Shown here piece by piece: positions 24,269-32,864 of a stretch of 64,000 nt of DNA. The stretch comes from Micromonospora_E sp048060115 (GTDB lineage: Bacteria > Actinomycetota > Actinomycetes > Mycobacteriales > Micromonosporaceae), in NCBI RefSeq assembly GCF_048060115.1, contig NZ_JBHMIM010000038.1, positions 1-64,000 of the forward strand, written 5' to 3'. Made by a program: the position numbers and the translations under genes. Under the pieces are notes generated by a model. That model ran no database searches and was not told the DNA's origin. It saw only the letters and a list, made by a program, of their open reading frames with translations. Numbering within the stretch: the stretch's first letter is position 1; each line of letters starts with the position of its first letter.

Positions 24269-24769
24269 TCAGTGGCGGGTCCGGTGGGCGGCGCGGATTG
24301 CGCGTAGTGCCTGGCGGCGGGGGTCGCCGCGGAGGGCGTCGACGTAGAGGCGGCCGTCGAGGTGGTCGGTTTCGTGTTGCAGGGCGCGGGCGAGGAAACC
24401 GGTGCCGGTGACGGTGACGGGTTCGCCGTGTTGGTCGACGCCGTTGACGCTGGCGTGTCGGGCGCGCCGGGTCGGGAAGTACAGGCCGGGGATGGACAGG
24501 CAGCCTTCGTCGTCGGTGTCGGTGTCGTCGCCGTGCAGGTGCAGGGTGGGGTTGACGATGTGGCCGCGGTGGCCGTCGGCGTCGTAGGCGAACACGCGGG
24601 CGCTCACGCCGATCTGGGGGGCGGCGACGCCGGCGCGGCCGGGTGCGCCGAGCAGGGTGTCCATCAGGTCGGTGACCAGGTCCCGCAGGGTGCGGTCGAA
24701 GTCGGTGACCGGTTCGGCGGGGGTGCGTAGTACGGCGTCGCCGATGATTCGGATCGGACGCATGGTCAT
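24269..24769 (-). CDS. def: Peptide deformylase
   Basis: Protein of 166 residues with all three deformylase motifs: G-V-A-A-P-Q-I-G, E-G-C-L-S-I-P-G (metal Cys) and Q-H-E-T-D-H-L-D-G (metal His and catalytic Glu). It removes the formyl group from nascent proteins. ATGs at 24769 and 24763 are both possible and neither has a strong ribosome site. There is no linked fmt gene, so this may be a second deformylase copy. The longer upstream frame has no family similarity and was not used. Confidence 0.95.
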   Translation of the reverse strand: MTMRPIRIIGDAVLRTPAEPVTDFDRTLRDLVTDLMDTLLGAPGRAGVAAPQIGVSARVFAYDADGHRGHIVNPTLHLHGDDTDTDDEGCLSIPGLYFPTRRARHASVNGVDQHGEPVTVTGTGFLARALQHETDHLDGRLYVDALRGDPRRQALRAIRAAHRTRH

Positions 24770-25005
24770 GGCGGTCAGGTTACTGGCGGTGGTCGGTGGC
24801 GGGGTGGGGCGGGGTCGGTGGTGGCGTGCCGGTCGTAGACTCATGGGAGCGTTTCCACGCCGACCGGTTGGTTGTGCCTCGGCCGAAGGGGGGATTCTTC
24901 GGTCCGAAAGCCGTTTCCTGCTCGGAAGGGTGTCGCTCGGCTTGGTAACGTTCATCACTGGTCATGTGAACCATGACACAGCACCCCCACAGTCCGGAGA
25001 TCCCG

Positions 25006-25206
25006 ATGTGCCAGCACCAACCACACTGTCCGACGGCTGACGCCACCGACAGGGAAGCGGCCCGCGTGATCGCCTGCTTCCCTGAGCAGGGCTGGAGCCT
25101 GCTCTGCAACGGTGTCATCGTCTTCGAGGACACCGGCGAGTTGCTCCCCGACGGCAGCAGCGTCGCCCCGCACCGCGGCCCGGCCCGGCACGCCCTCGCT
25201 GCCTGA
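25006..25206 (+). CDS. DUF5999 small protein
   Basis: Protein of 66 residues recognised from its highly conserved actinobacterial sequence: M-C-Q-H-Q-P-x-C-P-T-A-D, D-R-E-A-A, E-Q-G-W-S-L-L-C-N-G-V-I-x-F-E-D-T-G-E-L-L-P-D-G and A-P-H-R. The Cys and His pairs near the N-terminus could bind metal. The ATG at 25006 has GGAG 8 bases upstream; an earlier ATG at 24973 lacks support. Function is unknown. It is convergent with gcvP. Confidence 0.85.
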   Translation: MCQHQPHCPTADATDREAARVIACFPEQGWSLLCNGVIVFEDTGELLPDGSSVAPHRGPARHALAA

Positions 25207-25315
25207 CCCGGCACCGCGGTCCGCAGGCTCACCGTCGAGCCGACTCTCCCTGTACCGGCACCGGCCGGCGACAAAGCCGCCCGGTGCCCCGACGCGCCCG
25301 CCGGCCCACGCCCGG

Positions 25316-28150
25316 TCAGTCGGCGTACTCCCCCACCGGTGGGCACGCGCACACCAGATTGCGGTCCCCGTACGCGCTGTCGACCCGACGCACCGGCGGC
25401 CAGTACTTGCCGCCAGCGGGCCGGCCCGCCGGGAACGCCGCCACCGAACGCGGATACGGCAACGACCACTCGTCCCCGGTAACCAGCGCCGCCGTGTGCG
25501 GCGCCTGCCGCAGCGGGCTGTCCGCCACCGGCCACACGCCCCGTGCGACCTGGTCGACCTCCTCCCGGATCGCGATCATCGCCGTGCAGAACCGGTCGAT
25601 TTCCGCCAGGTCCTCGCTCTCGGTCGGTTCCACCATCAACGTGCCCGACACCGGAAACGACATCGTGGGCGCGTGGAACCCGTAGTCGATCAGCCGCTTC
25701 GCCACGTCCTCCACCGTCACCCCGGTCGCCCTGGTCAACGGCCGCAGGTCCAGCACACACTCGTGCGCCACCAGGCCCTTGTTGCCGGAGTACAGCACCG
25801 GATAGAACGGCCGCAGCCGGGCGGCCACATAGTTGGCCGCCAACACCGCCGCGCCGGTCGCCCGCACCAGCCCGTCAGCACCCATCAACCGCAGATACGC
25901 CCACGGGATCGGCAGAATCCCCGCCGACCCGTACCGGGCCGCCGAGATCACCGGCCCGTCGCCGCCAGCCACCGGGTCCGCCGGCAGGAACGGCGCCAGA
26001 TGCTCCCGCACCGCCACCGGCCCCACCCCCGGGCCCCCGCCGCCATGCGGAATGCAGAACGTCTTGTGCAGGTTCAGATGCGACACGTCGGCGCCGAAAC
26101 GACCAGGCCGGGCATAGCCGAGCAACGCGTTCAGGTTCGCCCCGTCGACGTACACCTGACCGCCGGCGTCGTGCACCCGGGCACACAGATCCGCGATGCC
26201 GTCCTCGTACACCCCGTGCGTCGACGGATAAGTGACCATCATTGCCGCGAGGGCGTCGCGGTGCACGTCGATCAGCCGCTGGGCGTCGGCCACGTCGACG
26301 TTGCCGTCAACGTCGCAGCCGACCACCACCACCCGCATCCCCGCCATCACCGCGCTCGCCGCGTTCGTGCCATGCGCCGACGACGGAATCAGACACACGT
26401 CGCGGCCGGCCTGCCCACGTGACCGGTGGAAACCCCGTATCGCCAGCAGACCGGCCAACTCGCCCTGGGAACCCGCGTTGGGTTGCACACTGACCGCGTC
26501 GTAGCCGGTCACCTCCGCCAGCCAGCCTTCCAGCTGCCCGATCAGCTCCCGGTAGCCGGCGGTCTGCGCGGCCGGCGCCAACGGATGCACATCGGCGAAC
26601 TCCGGCCAGCTGACCGGCTCCATCTGCACCGCCGCGTTCAACTTCATCGTGCACGACCCCAACGGGATCATGCCGCGGTCCAGAGCGTAGTCGGAATCGG
26701 CGAGCCGACGCAGATACCGCAGCATCGCCGTCTCACTGCGGTAGGAGTGGAAAACCTCGTGGCTCAGGATCTCATCGGTACGCCGCAACCCGGCCGGTAT
26801 CACCCGCGGCACGTCACCGGCGAACGCCGCCACCCCGAACGCCGCCCACACCGCCGCCAGATGCTCCCCCGTCGTCGTCTCGTCGCACGCCACCGCGACC
26901 GTGTCGGCGTCCACCAACCGCAGGTTGACACCGCCGCGAGCCGCGTCGGCCACCACCTGCCCGGCACCACCGGGAACCGTCGCCGTCACCGTGTCGAACA
27001 GCGGCCCGTCGGCCACCCGTACCCCGCCGGCGGCGAGCCCGGCCCGCAACCTGGCCGCCGCCGCATGCGTCCGCTGCGCGATCGCCCGCAGCCCCTGCGG
27101 CCCGTGGTACACCGCGTACATGGCGGCCATCACCGCCAACAGCACCTGCGCGGTGCAGATGTTGCTGGTCGCCTTCTCCCGACGGATGTGCTGCTCCCGG
27201 GTCTGCAACGCCAACCGGTACGCGCGGTCGCCGGCCGTGTCCCGTGACGCCCCGACCAGCCGGCCCGGCAGCATCCGCTCCAACCCGGCCCGCACCGCCA
27301 GGTATCCCGCGTGTGGCCCGCCGAAACCCATCGGCACCCCGAACCGCTGCGTCGTTCCGACCGCCACATCGGCGCCGATCGCACCCGGCGCCCGCAGCAG
27401 GGTCAACGCCAACAGGTCGGCGGCCACCGTCACCACCGCGCCGACCGCATGCGCCGCCGCCACCACCGCCGTGTCGTCACGCAGCCGCCCCGACGCGCCC
27501 GGGAACTGCAGGTGCGCCCCGAAGAACTCCGCTGGCAGGTCGTCGGTGACGTCACACACCTGCACATCGATACCGAGCGGCTGCGCCCGGGTCCGCAGCA
27601 CCGCGACCGTCTGCGGCAACGCGTCAGCGTCCACCACGTACACGTCACTGCCCGACTTCGACACCCGCCGCGCCAAGGTCATCGCCTCCGCCGCGGCCGT
27701 CGCCTCATCCAACATCGACGCGTTCGCCGTGGCCAGTCCGGTCAGATCCGATACCATCGTCTGGAACGTCAGCAACGCCTCCAGCCGGCCCTGGCTGATC
27801 TCCGGCTGGTACGGCGTGTACGCCGTGTACCAGGCCGGGTTCTCCAGCACGTTGCGGCGGATCACCGCCGGTGTGTGCGTGCTGTGATAGCCCAGGCCGA
27901 TCATCGACACCGCGGACACGTTACGCGACGCCAACCGCCGCAACGCCGCCGTCACCTGCGGTTCACTGGCCGGCACCGGCAGATCCAACCGGTCCCGCAA
28001 CCGGATGACCTCAGGGATCGCCGCGTCCATCAGATCGTCGACGCTGGCGTAACCGACCACCTCGAGCATCCGCCGCTGCGCGGCCGGATCAGCACCGATG
28101 TGACGATCAGCGAACGTGGCGTCGGCAGACGCAGAAACAGAGGTATCCAC
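25316..28150 (-). CDS. gcvP: Glycine dehydrogenase (decarboxylating), P protein
   Basis: Protein of 944 residues, full length for the fused homodimer type of P protein. It begins F-A-D-R-H-I-G, which is conserved, and contains the PLP lysine motif G-S-C-T-M-K-L-N and G-G-G-G-P-G near the second half. It decarboxylates glycine and passes the aminomethyl group to the lipoyl arm of GcvH, encoded about 3 kb downstream on the same strand. The GTG at 28150 is chosen because the protein aligns from there; the longer frame translates the riboswitch. A glycine riboswitch precedes it. gcvT is not in the window. Confidence 0.97.
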   Translation of the reverse strand: MDTSVSASADATFADRHIGADPAAQRRMLEVVGYASVDDLMDAAIPEVIRLRDRLDLPVPASEPQVTAALRRLASRNVSAVSMIGLGYHSTHTPAVIRRNVLENPAWYTAYTPYQPEISQGRLEALLTFQTMVSDLTGLATANASMLDEATAAAEAMTLARRVSKSGSDVYVVDADALPQTVAVLRTRAQPLGIDVQVCDVTDDLPAEFFGAHLQFPGASGRLRDDTAVVAAAHAVGAVVTVAADLLALTLLRAPGAIGADVAVGTTQRFGVPMGFGGPHAGYLAVRAGLERMLPGRLVGASRDTAGDRAYRLALQTREQHIRREKATSNICTAQVLLAVMAAMYAVYHGPQGLRAIAQRTHAAAARLRAGLAAGGVRVADGPLFDTVTATVPGGAGQVVADAARGGVNLRLVDADTVAVACDETTTGEHLAAVWAAFGVAAFAGDVPRVIPAGLRRTDEILSHEVFHSYRSETAMLRYLRRLADSDYALDRGMIPLGSCTMKLNAAVQMEPVSWPEFADVHPLAPAAQTAGYRELIGQLEGWLAEVTGYDAVSVQPNAGSQGELAGLLAIRGFHRSRGQAGRDVCLIPSSAHGTNAASAVMAGMRVVVVGCDVDGNVDVADAQRLIDVHRDALAAMMVTYPSTHGVYEDGIADLCARVHDAGGQVYVDGANLNALLGYARPGRFGADVSHLNLHKTFCIPHGGGGPGVGPVAVREHLAPFLPADPVAGGDGPVISAARYGSAGILPIPWAYLRLMGADGLVRATGAAVLAANYVAARLRPFYPVLYSGNKGLVAHECVLDLRPLTRATGVTVEDVAKRLIDYGFHAPTMSFPVSGTLMVEPTESEDLAEIDRFCTAMIAIREEVDQVARGVWPVADSPLRQAPHTAALVTGDEWSLPYPRSVAAFPAGRPAGGKYWPPVRRVDSAYGDRNLVCACPPVGEYAD

Positions 28151-28185
28151 CAGGCGGCTCCCGGGGTGAGGTCGGCAGGCAACCT

Positions 28186-28309
28186 CCCCCTCTGTCGGCA
28201 CCGCTGCCTCCAGAGTCGCCAACCCGTGTGGTCCTTCTGCCTGAGAGGTTCCGGGGAGGATTTGCCCCTTCGGCGCCGCCCACGAACAACAGGCGATCTC
28301 TCCCACACG
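28186..28309 (-). promoter_or_regulatory. Glycine riboswitch (gcvP leader)
   Basis: Read on the minus strand from 28309, the leader shows the glycine aptamer hallmarks in order: GGGAGAG, then GCCGAAGGGGCAAAT, CTCTCAGGCAGAAGGACC, GACTCTGGAGG and a closing ACAGAGGGGGAGG. It looks like a single aptamer followed by about 35 bases to the gcvP GTG. In this family glycine binding normally turns expression on. No clear intrinsic terminator was found, so control may act on translation. Confidence 0.93.
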
Positions 28310-28408
28310 GATACGTGGCGTCCCCTACGCTACCGGCTGCGCGGCCCCGCTGCGCCGGTGACGTCGATCACCGAGGTGCAGCGGCCACTGATACCGGGTC
28401 GGGCGCCG

Positions 28409-28975
28409 TCAGCCGGCCCGCCGCCGGGCCCGGCGCGCCGCCAACTCGTCACCGGCGACCATCGGCGACGCGTCAGGCTCGGTCACCACGGCCGGCTCCG
28501 CCGGCAGCTGCGACAACGAACCCTGGATCTCCTTGAACGCCCCACCGATCGCGATACCGAACACGCCCTGACCGCCTTGCAGAAGGTCGACGACCTCCTC
28601 CGGTGAACGGCACTCGTACACCGTCGTCCCATCGGAGATCAACGTGATTCCCGCGAGATCAGCCACCCCCCGCGACCGCAACGTCTCGATCGCTCTACGG
28701 ATGTTCTGCAACGACACCCCGGCGTCCAACAGACGTTTGACCACCTTCAACACGACCAGATCGCGGAACGAGTACAGCCGCGCAGACCCCGAACCCGCGG
28801 CGTCGCGCACACTCGGCACCACCAGCGCCGTCCGCGCCCAGTAGTCCAACTGCCGGTAGCTGATCCCCACCGCATGGCACGCAGTCACCCCGCGGTAGCC
28901 GACCAGATCCTCCTCGGCGGCGACACCGTCCACATGATCGGACGAACCGGGCTCTGGATCATGCTGTGCGGGCAT
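28409..28975 (-). CDS. MerR-family regulator (Rv1830-like)
   Basis: Protein of 188 residues with a MerR helix-turn-helix at about 27-95 (G-I-S-Y-R-Q-L-D-Y-W-A-R-T-x-L-V-x-P-S-V-R, then R-L-Y-S-F-R-D-L-V-V-L-K-V-V-K-R-L-L-D-A-G). A C-terminal dimer helix and a conserved segment (V-Y-E-C-R-S-P-E-E-V-V-D-L-L) follow. It sits between gcvP and the bifunctional nuclease gene, exactly as its mycobacterial counterpart. The ligand is unknown; there is no Cys metal site. Transcription probably continues into the downstream genes, although gaps of 100-170 bp allow internal promoters. Confidence 0.9.
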   Translation of the reverse strand: MPAQHDPEPGSSDHVDGVAAEEDLVGYRGVTACHAVGISYRQLDYWARTALVVPSVRDAAGSGSARLYSFRDLVVLKVVKRLLDAGVSLQNIRRAIETLRSRGVADLAGITLISDGTTVYECRSPEEVVDLLQGGQGVFGIAIGGAFKEIQGSLSQLPAEPAVVTEPDASPMVAGDELAARRARRRAG

Positions 28976-29145
28976 AACGGAAACCTCCCCGTCAGGCGGC
29001 CCACACCCCGGACAGAACGTGAGCCAATCGACAAGGCCAGCCTAACGCCAGCTGGGAGTCACACCGGGCAACCCGGTCCACGACACGCCGCGAGCAGGTG
29101 GCCACGCCACACGTACGCGCGTGGTCATCCGCCGGACCGCGCCGG

Positions 29146-29610
29146 TCAACCCGCGAAATCCTCCGGCCGTACCTGATCCAGGAACTCCCGGAACTTCTCG
29201 ACCTCGTCCTCCTGCTCATCGGGAATGACGATGCCCGCCTCAGAGAGCACCTGCTCAGCACAACGAATCGGAGCGCCTACACGCAACGCCAACGCGATCG
29301 AATCACTGGGCCGCGCCGACACCCGCACACTGTCACCAATGAGTAGATCCGCGTAGAAGACATTGTCCTTCAACTCGGTGATCTCCACCGCCCGCAGCGG
29401 AGCCTGCAACGCCGCCAGAATGTCGCGCAACAGATCATGCGTCAACGGACGGGCCGGCTTGACGCCCTGCTGCTCGTACGCGATAGCCGTGGCCTCCACC
29501 GCACCGATCCAAATCGGCAGATAACGGTCCCCGTCAACCTCGCGCAGCAGCACGATCGGCTGGTTGGTGGGCAACTCCACCCGCACCCCGACCACGCTCA
29601 GCTCACGCAC
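29146..29610 (-). CDS. Bifunctional nuclease (BFN/DUF151) family protein
   Basis: Protein of 154 residues matching the DUF151 family (mycobacterial Rv1829): M-R-E-L-x-V-V-G-V-R-V-E-L-P at the N-terminus, R-Y-L-P-I-W-I-G-A-V-E-A-T-A-I-A, and R-P-S-D-S-I-A-L-A-L-R near the end. Plant members show RNase and DNase activity; the bacterial role is unclear. The GTG at 29610 has GGAGG about 6 bases upstream and starts exactly at the family N-terminus. The acidic C-terminal helix is typical. Confidence 0.93.
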   Translation of the reverse strand: MRELSVVGVRVELPTNQPIVLLREVDGDRYLPIWIGAVEATAIAYEQQGVKPARPLTHDLLRDILAALQAPLRAVEITELKDNVFYADLLIGDSVRVSARPSDSIALALRVGAPIRCAEQVLSEAGIVIPDEQEDEVEKFREFLDQVRPEDFAG

Positions 29611-29702
29611 CGCCGCCTCCGTGTCGTCGTCACCAAACCCGCTCCGGCCTTCCCTGCACGGTACACGGACCACCACGCAGCCGTCCGGTCACGCCAACCA
29701 CC

Positions 29703-30473
29703 TCACCGGCCGAGCGTCCCCCGCAACCCTGTCCGCACCAACGCCGCATGCAACCGCTGCGACAGACCGATCAACTCCCGCGCCGTCTCCGCCGCCCGCG
29801 CCCGCGCCGCCGGATCCCGCTGCCGCACCAACGGCGCCACCAACTGCGCGAACAACCCGACATCCCGATCCGCCGCAGCCCGAACCGCCCGCAGATGACG
29901 CACCTCGAGCCCGTGATCCAGCAGCCCCGCCACCGCGGCGGCGATCACCAACGCGTCCGAGTCGTACCAACCCGGGGCCACCGCCACCACCAGGCCAAGC
30001 CGCTCCACCTCGGCCAACGTCGACGATTCGAGACCACTACCCGCCAACAGATCCGACCGACTCAACCGGACCTGCTGCGCATGATCCGGCTGATCCGGCT
30101 GATCCGACACCGTGGAACGCCCCGGCACCTCACCGGACGGACCAACCGCGACCAACGCCGGCCGCGGCCAGCCCGCACCGGCAGCCGCCTCCGCGTCCCG
30201 CCGCGCCAACTGCTCCCGGATCACCCGCAGCGGAAGGTACTGGTCCCGCTGCGCCGTCAACACGAACCGCAGCCGGTCCACATCCTCCCGGCTGTACTTG
30301 CGGTAACCCGACGGTGTCCGCTCCGGCTCCACCAGGCCCTCGGCCTCCAGGAACCGCAACTTGGAGATAGTGGTATCCGGAAAATCCGGACGCAGCTGCG
30401 CCAACACCTCGCCGATGCTCAGCAACGGCGCCGCAGGCACACCCTGACGGGCCGCCGCCTGATCACTCACCAC
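29703..30473 (-). CDS. ftsR: MerR-family regulator FtsR (Rv1828-like)
   Basis: Protein of 256 residues. The N-terminal MerR-type domain (S-I-G-E-V-L-A-Q-L-R-P-D-F-P-D-T-T-I-S-K-L-R-F-L-E-A-E-G-L-V-x-P) and a long C-terminal helical domain match the conserved actinobacterial regulator next to garA. In corynebacteria this protein (FtsR) activates ftsZ; in mycobacteria it is Rv1828. The linker at about 100-135 carries a short Q-P-D repeat. Two consecutive GTGs (30473, 30470) can start it. The order regulator-garA-gcvH is conserved. Confidence 0.9.
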   Translation of the reverse strand: MVSDQAAARQGVPAAPLLSIGEVLAQLRPDFPDTTISKLRFLEAEGLVEPERTPSGYRKYSREDVDRLRFVLTAQRDQYLPLRVIREQLARRDAEAAAGAGWPRPALVAVGPSGEVPGRSTVSDQPDQPDHAQQVRLSRSDLLAGSGLESSTLAEVERLGLVVAVAPGWYDSDALVIAAAVAGLLDHGLEVRHLRAVRAAADRDVGLFAQLVAPLVRQRDPAARARAAETARELIGLSQRLHAALVRTGLRGTLGR

Positions 30474-30546
30474 GACACCCCCGGCTCACCCGCCGACGTC
30501 AGCCACGCACCCGTGCACGACAACCCCGCACACGTGCCCCTAGGCG

Positions 30547-30999
30547 TCAGCCGCGGCCGACCTCCTCGTCCGGCCGCGGACCGGCGATGAAGACCAGCCG
30601 GAACTTACCGATCTGGACCTCGTCACCGTTGCTCAGGGTCGCCGCCTCCACCCGCTCCCGATTGACATAGGTGCCGTTCAGGCTACCCACATCGCGCACG
30701 GTGAAGGTACCGCCGTCACGGTGGAACTCCGCATGACGCCGCGACACCGTCACGTCATCCAGGAAGATGTCACTGTCCGGATGCCGGCCACTGGTCGTCA
30801 CATCATGATCGAGCAAGAACCGGGCCCCCGCGTTCGGGCCCCGCCGCACGACCAGCAACGCCATCCCCGGCGGCAACGAACCCGACATACGGCTCGGCAC
30901 CACATCGGCGTCCGGCCCCTCCAACACTTCGTCGAGCGAACCGAGATTCAACGTCGACGTGACGTCGAGTGGGGGGAACTCGTCGTCTGGGCGCGTCAT
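30547..30999 (-). CDS. garA: FHA-domain protein GarA (OdhI)
   Basis: Protein of 150 residues with a forkhead-associated domain at about 50-145: G-R-H at 71-73, S-R-R-H at 86-89 and N-G-T at 108-110 are the phosphothreonine-binding residues. GarA/OdhI switches off 2-oxoglutarate dehydrogenase when unphosphorylated and is inactivated by PknB/PknG-type kinases at a tail threonine. Here the tail reads D-V-T-S-T-L-N at 12-18, so Thr14 and Thr16 are the likely targets in place of the mycobacterial E-T-T-S. The ATG at 30999 is the natural start. Confidence 0.93.
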   Translation of the reverse strand: MTRPDDEFPPLDVTSTLNLGSLDEVLEGPDADVVPSRMSGSLPPGMALLVVRRGPNAGARFLLDHDVTTSGRHPDSDIFLDDVTVSRRHAEFHRDGGTFTVRDVGSLNGTYVNRERVEAATLSNGDEVQIGKFRLVFIAGPRPDEEVGRG

Positions 31000-31217
31000 G
31001 GACCACCTCACGGATCTGTTCGGTTGGCGCTGGGTGTGTCGGGCAAGCCACCAACCCTTGATGGATCGCAAGGTACAAGCTCCCCCGTGCCTGGACGGCA
31101 ATTTCCGCAACACTCAACTGTTGTTGGCTTCTCGGTCGACTGGGCGAGCCTAGCCAGCGCCGAAAACTAGGGTCAACAAGACTCGCGGGCACACGATACA
31201 ACGCGCCCCGACACCGG

Positions 31218-31598
31218 TCAGCGCTCGGTGAGCTCACGGTACGCCGCGGCGTCGAGCAACCCGCCCAACGCCGCCGGATCCGCCAGCTCCAACTGCACCA
31301 ACCAACCCGCCCCGTACGGATCAGAATTGACCGTCTCCGGCGCGTCCACCAGCGCGTCGTTACGCGCCACCACCCTGCCGCCGAGCGGCGCGTAGATCTC
31401 CGACACACTCTTCGTCGACTCGATCTCGCCACACGGCTCACCAGCCGTCACCACGGCCCCGACCTCAGGCAACTCGACGAACACGATGTCGCCCAACGCA
31501 TCCTGCGCGAAGTAGGTGACGCCGACCCGCACCGATCCGGTCGCGTCGCCTGCCACCCACTCATGCTCCGCGGTATACCGCAGATCCTCTGGAATCAC
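31218..31598 (-). CDS. gcvH: Glycine cleavage system H protein
   Basis: Protein of 126 residues carrying the lipoyl lysine K63 in E-S-T-K-S-V-S-E, preceded by G-D-I-V-F-V-E-L-P. It shuttles the aminomethyl intermediate between P and T proteins. The GTG at 31598 has AAGGA 6-10 bases upstream; earlier in-frame starts give no family match. It is separated from gcvP by the regulators and garA, as in mycobacteria, linking glycine catabolism to GarA control of 2-oxoglutarate flux. Confidence 0.96.
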   Translation of the reverse strand: MIPEDLRYTAEHEWVAGDATGSVRVGVTYFAQDALGDIVFVELPEVGAVVTAGEPCGEIESTKSVSEIYAPLGGRVVARNDALVDAPETVNSDPYGAGWLVQLELADPAALGGLLDAAAYRELTER

Positions 31599-31658
31599 GG
31601 CCGGTCCTTCGATCCTGTGCACGACTGACAAACCCCACCAGGCGGGGCACCCGTCCGG

Positions 31659-32522
31659 TCAGGAGACCGGACGCGCGTAACGCAACTGCATCGGCTCGCT
31701 CAGGGCCGACACGTCGACCACGTCGAGCTCCTCTACGATCACCGTACCGCCGTCACCTGACACCGACGCGACCACCCCACCCGGAATGTTCAACGCGGTC
31801 CGCATCGTCGACGCGTCACCGATCACCAACACCTCGTAGGGGCCGGTCAACCGCAGGCCACCCACATCGACCCCGCCATCGGCATCGAGGAAATAGGTAC
31901 CCGCCACGATCCGCACCGCCCGGCCGTCGCCCCCGCTGATCTGCATCGCCTCAGCACCCGCCCCACGCAACTCCTGCACGGCGTCGAGCAGATCCGACGA
32001 CCGCAACGGCTTGCCACCCGCCACGAACCGCAACCGCAACCCCGGCCCCTGCGCCGGCAGACCACCGCCCAGCACACCCAGCTCGTCCGCCCGCCGGGAC
32101 GCCTCCGCCAACGCCGCCGCCCGGCCCTCAGCGCCCGACGTCAGCTGCCGCTGGCTCTCCTCCAACTCCGCAATCTCCAACCGCAACCGATCCTCACGGG
32201 CCTCCAGATCCGACAGGATCCGTACGAGATCCTCCTGACGGGCGACGCTCAACGCCGGATCGGTCGAGTTGCTCCGCACCTGCACCACCAGGGTGAACCC
32301 CAGCAGCACCAACAGGGCCACGATGATCAACGCCGCCGGCGACATCGCCGTCCGGGACACACCCCGTGCACCCGTACCATCACCGGCCGGCCGCGGCCCG
32401 CCGACATCCGCCCCGCCACCCGGCACCACGTCCACCGGCGAAGCGACACCCTCCGTCACCGACGACGAAGACGGCTCCGGCTCCTGCGGCCAACCGGTAC
32501 CGGTCTGCCTGCGCTGCGTCAT
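31659..32522 (-). CDS. DUF881 membrane-anchored protein (Rv1825-like)
   Basis: Protein of 287 residues: a basic and polar cytoplasmic N-terminus, one membrane helix at about 58-80 (A-A-L-I-I-V-A-L-L-V-L-L-G-F), a coiled coil (about 95-150), and an extracellular DUF881 domain ending R-Y-A-R-P-V. The two DUF881 genes flank the small basic protein gene here, as in other actinomycetes, and are thought to belong to a cell-envelope or division complex. It starts 9 bp after the small basic protein gene. Confidence 0.9.
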   Translation of the reverse strand: MTQRRQTGTGWPQEPEPSSSSVTEGVASPVDVVPGGGADVGGPRPAGDGTGARGVSRTAMSPAALIIVALLVLLGFTLVVQVRSNSTDPALSVARQEDLVRILSDLEAREDRLRLEIAELEESQRQLTSGAEGRAAALAEASRRADELGVLGGGLPAQGPGLRLRFVAGGKPLRSSDLLDAVQELRGAGAEAMQISGGDGRAVRIVAGTYFLDADGGVDVGGLRLTGPYEVLVIGDASTMRTALNIPGGVVASVSGDGGTVIVEELDVVDVSALSEPMQLRYARPVS

Positions 32523-32531
32523 ACCCCCGCC

Positions 32532-32864
32532 TCAGGCCCGGAACAGATGCCGACGAATCGCCGCGACATTGCCGAAGATCCGCACGCCGAGCACGACCAC
32601 CACACCGGTGGACAACTGCCCGCCCACCCCCAACTGGTCACCGAGGTACACGATCAGGCCTGCCACCAGCACATTCGAGACGAACGAGATGACGAACTGC
32701 TTGTCGTCGAAGATCCCGTCCAACTTGGCCCGCACCCCGCCGAACACCGCGTCCAGCGCCGCCACCACGGCGATCGGCAGATACGGCTGCAGCACCGCCG
32801 GCACCACCGGGTCGAAATAGACCCCCAGCAGCATCCCGGCGAGCAACGCCACCACGGCGATCAT
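32532..32864 (-). CDS. sbp: Small basic protein Sbp (DUF1290)
   Basis: Protein of 110 residues with three hydrophobic helices and the family pattern G-V-Y-F-D-P-x-V-P, L-P-I-A-V-V-A-A-L-D-A-V-F-G-G-V-R-A and the F-V-S-N-V-L-V-A-G-L-I-V-Y-L-G-D-Q-L-G-V-G stretch. This is the conserved small basic membrane protein found near divisome genes in Gram-positives. Its ATG overlaps the stop of the upstream DUF881 gene (ATGA), so the two are translationally coupled. Confidence 0.93.
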   Translation of the reverse strand: MIAVVALLAGMLLGVYFDPVVPAVLQPYLPIAVVAALDAVFGGVRAKLDGIFDDKQFVISFVSNVLVAGLIVYLGDQLGVGGQLSTGVVVVLGVRIFGNVAAIRRHLFRA

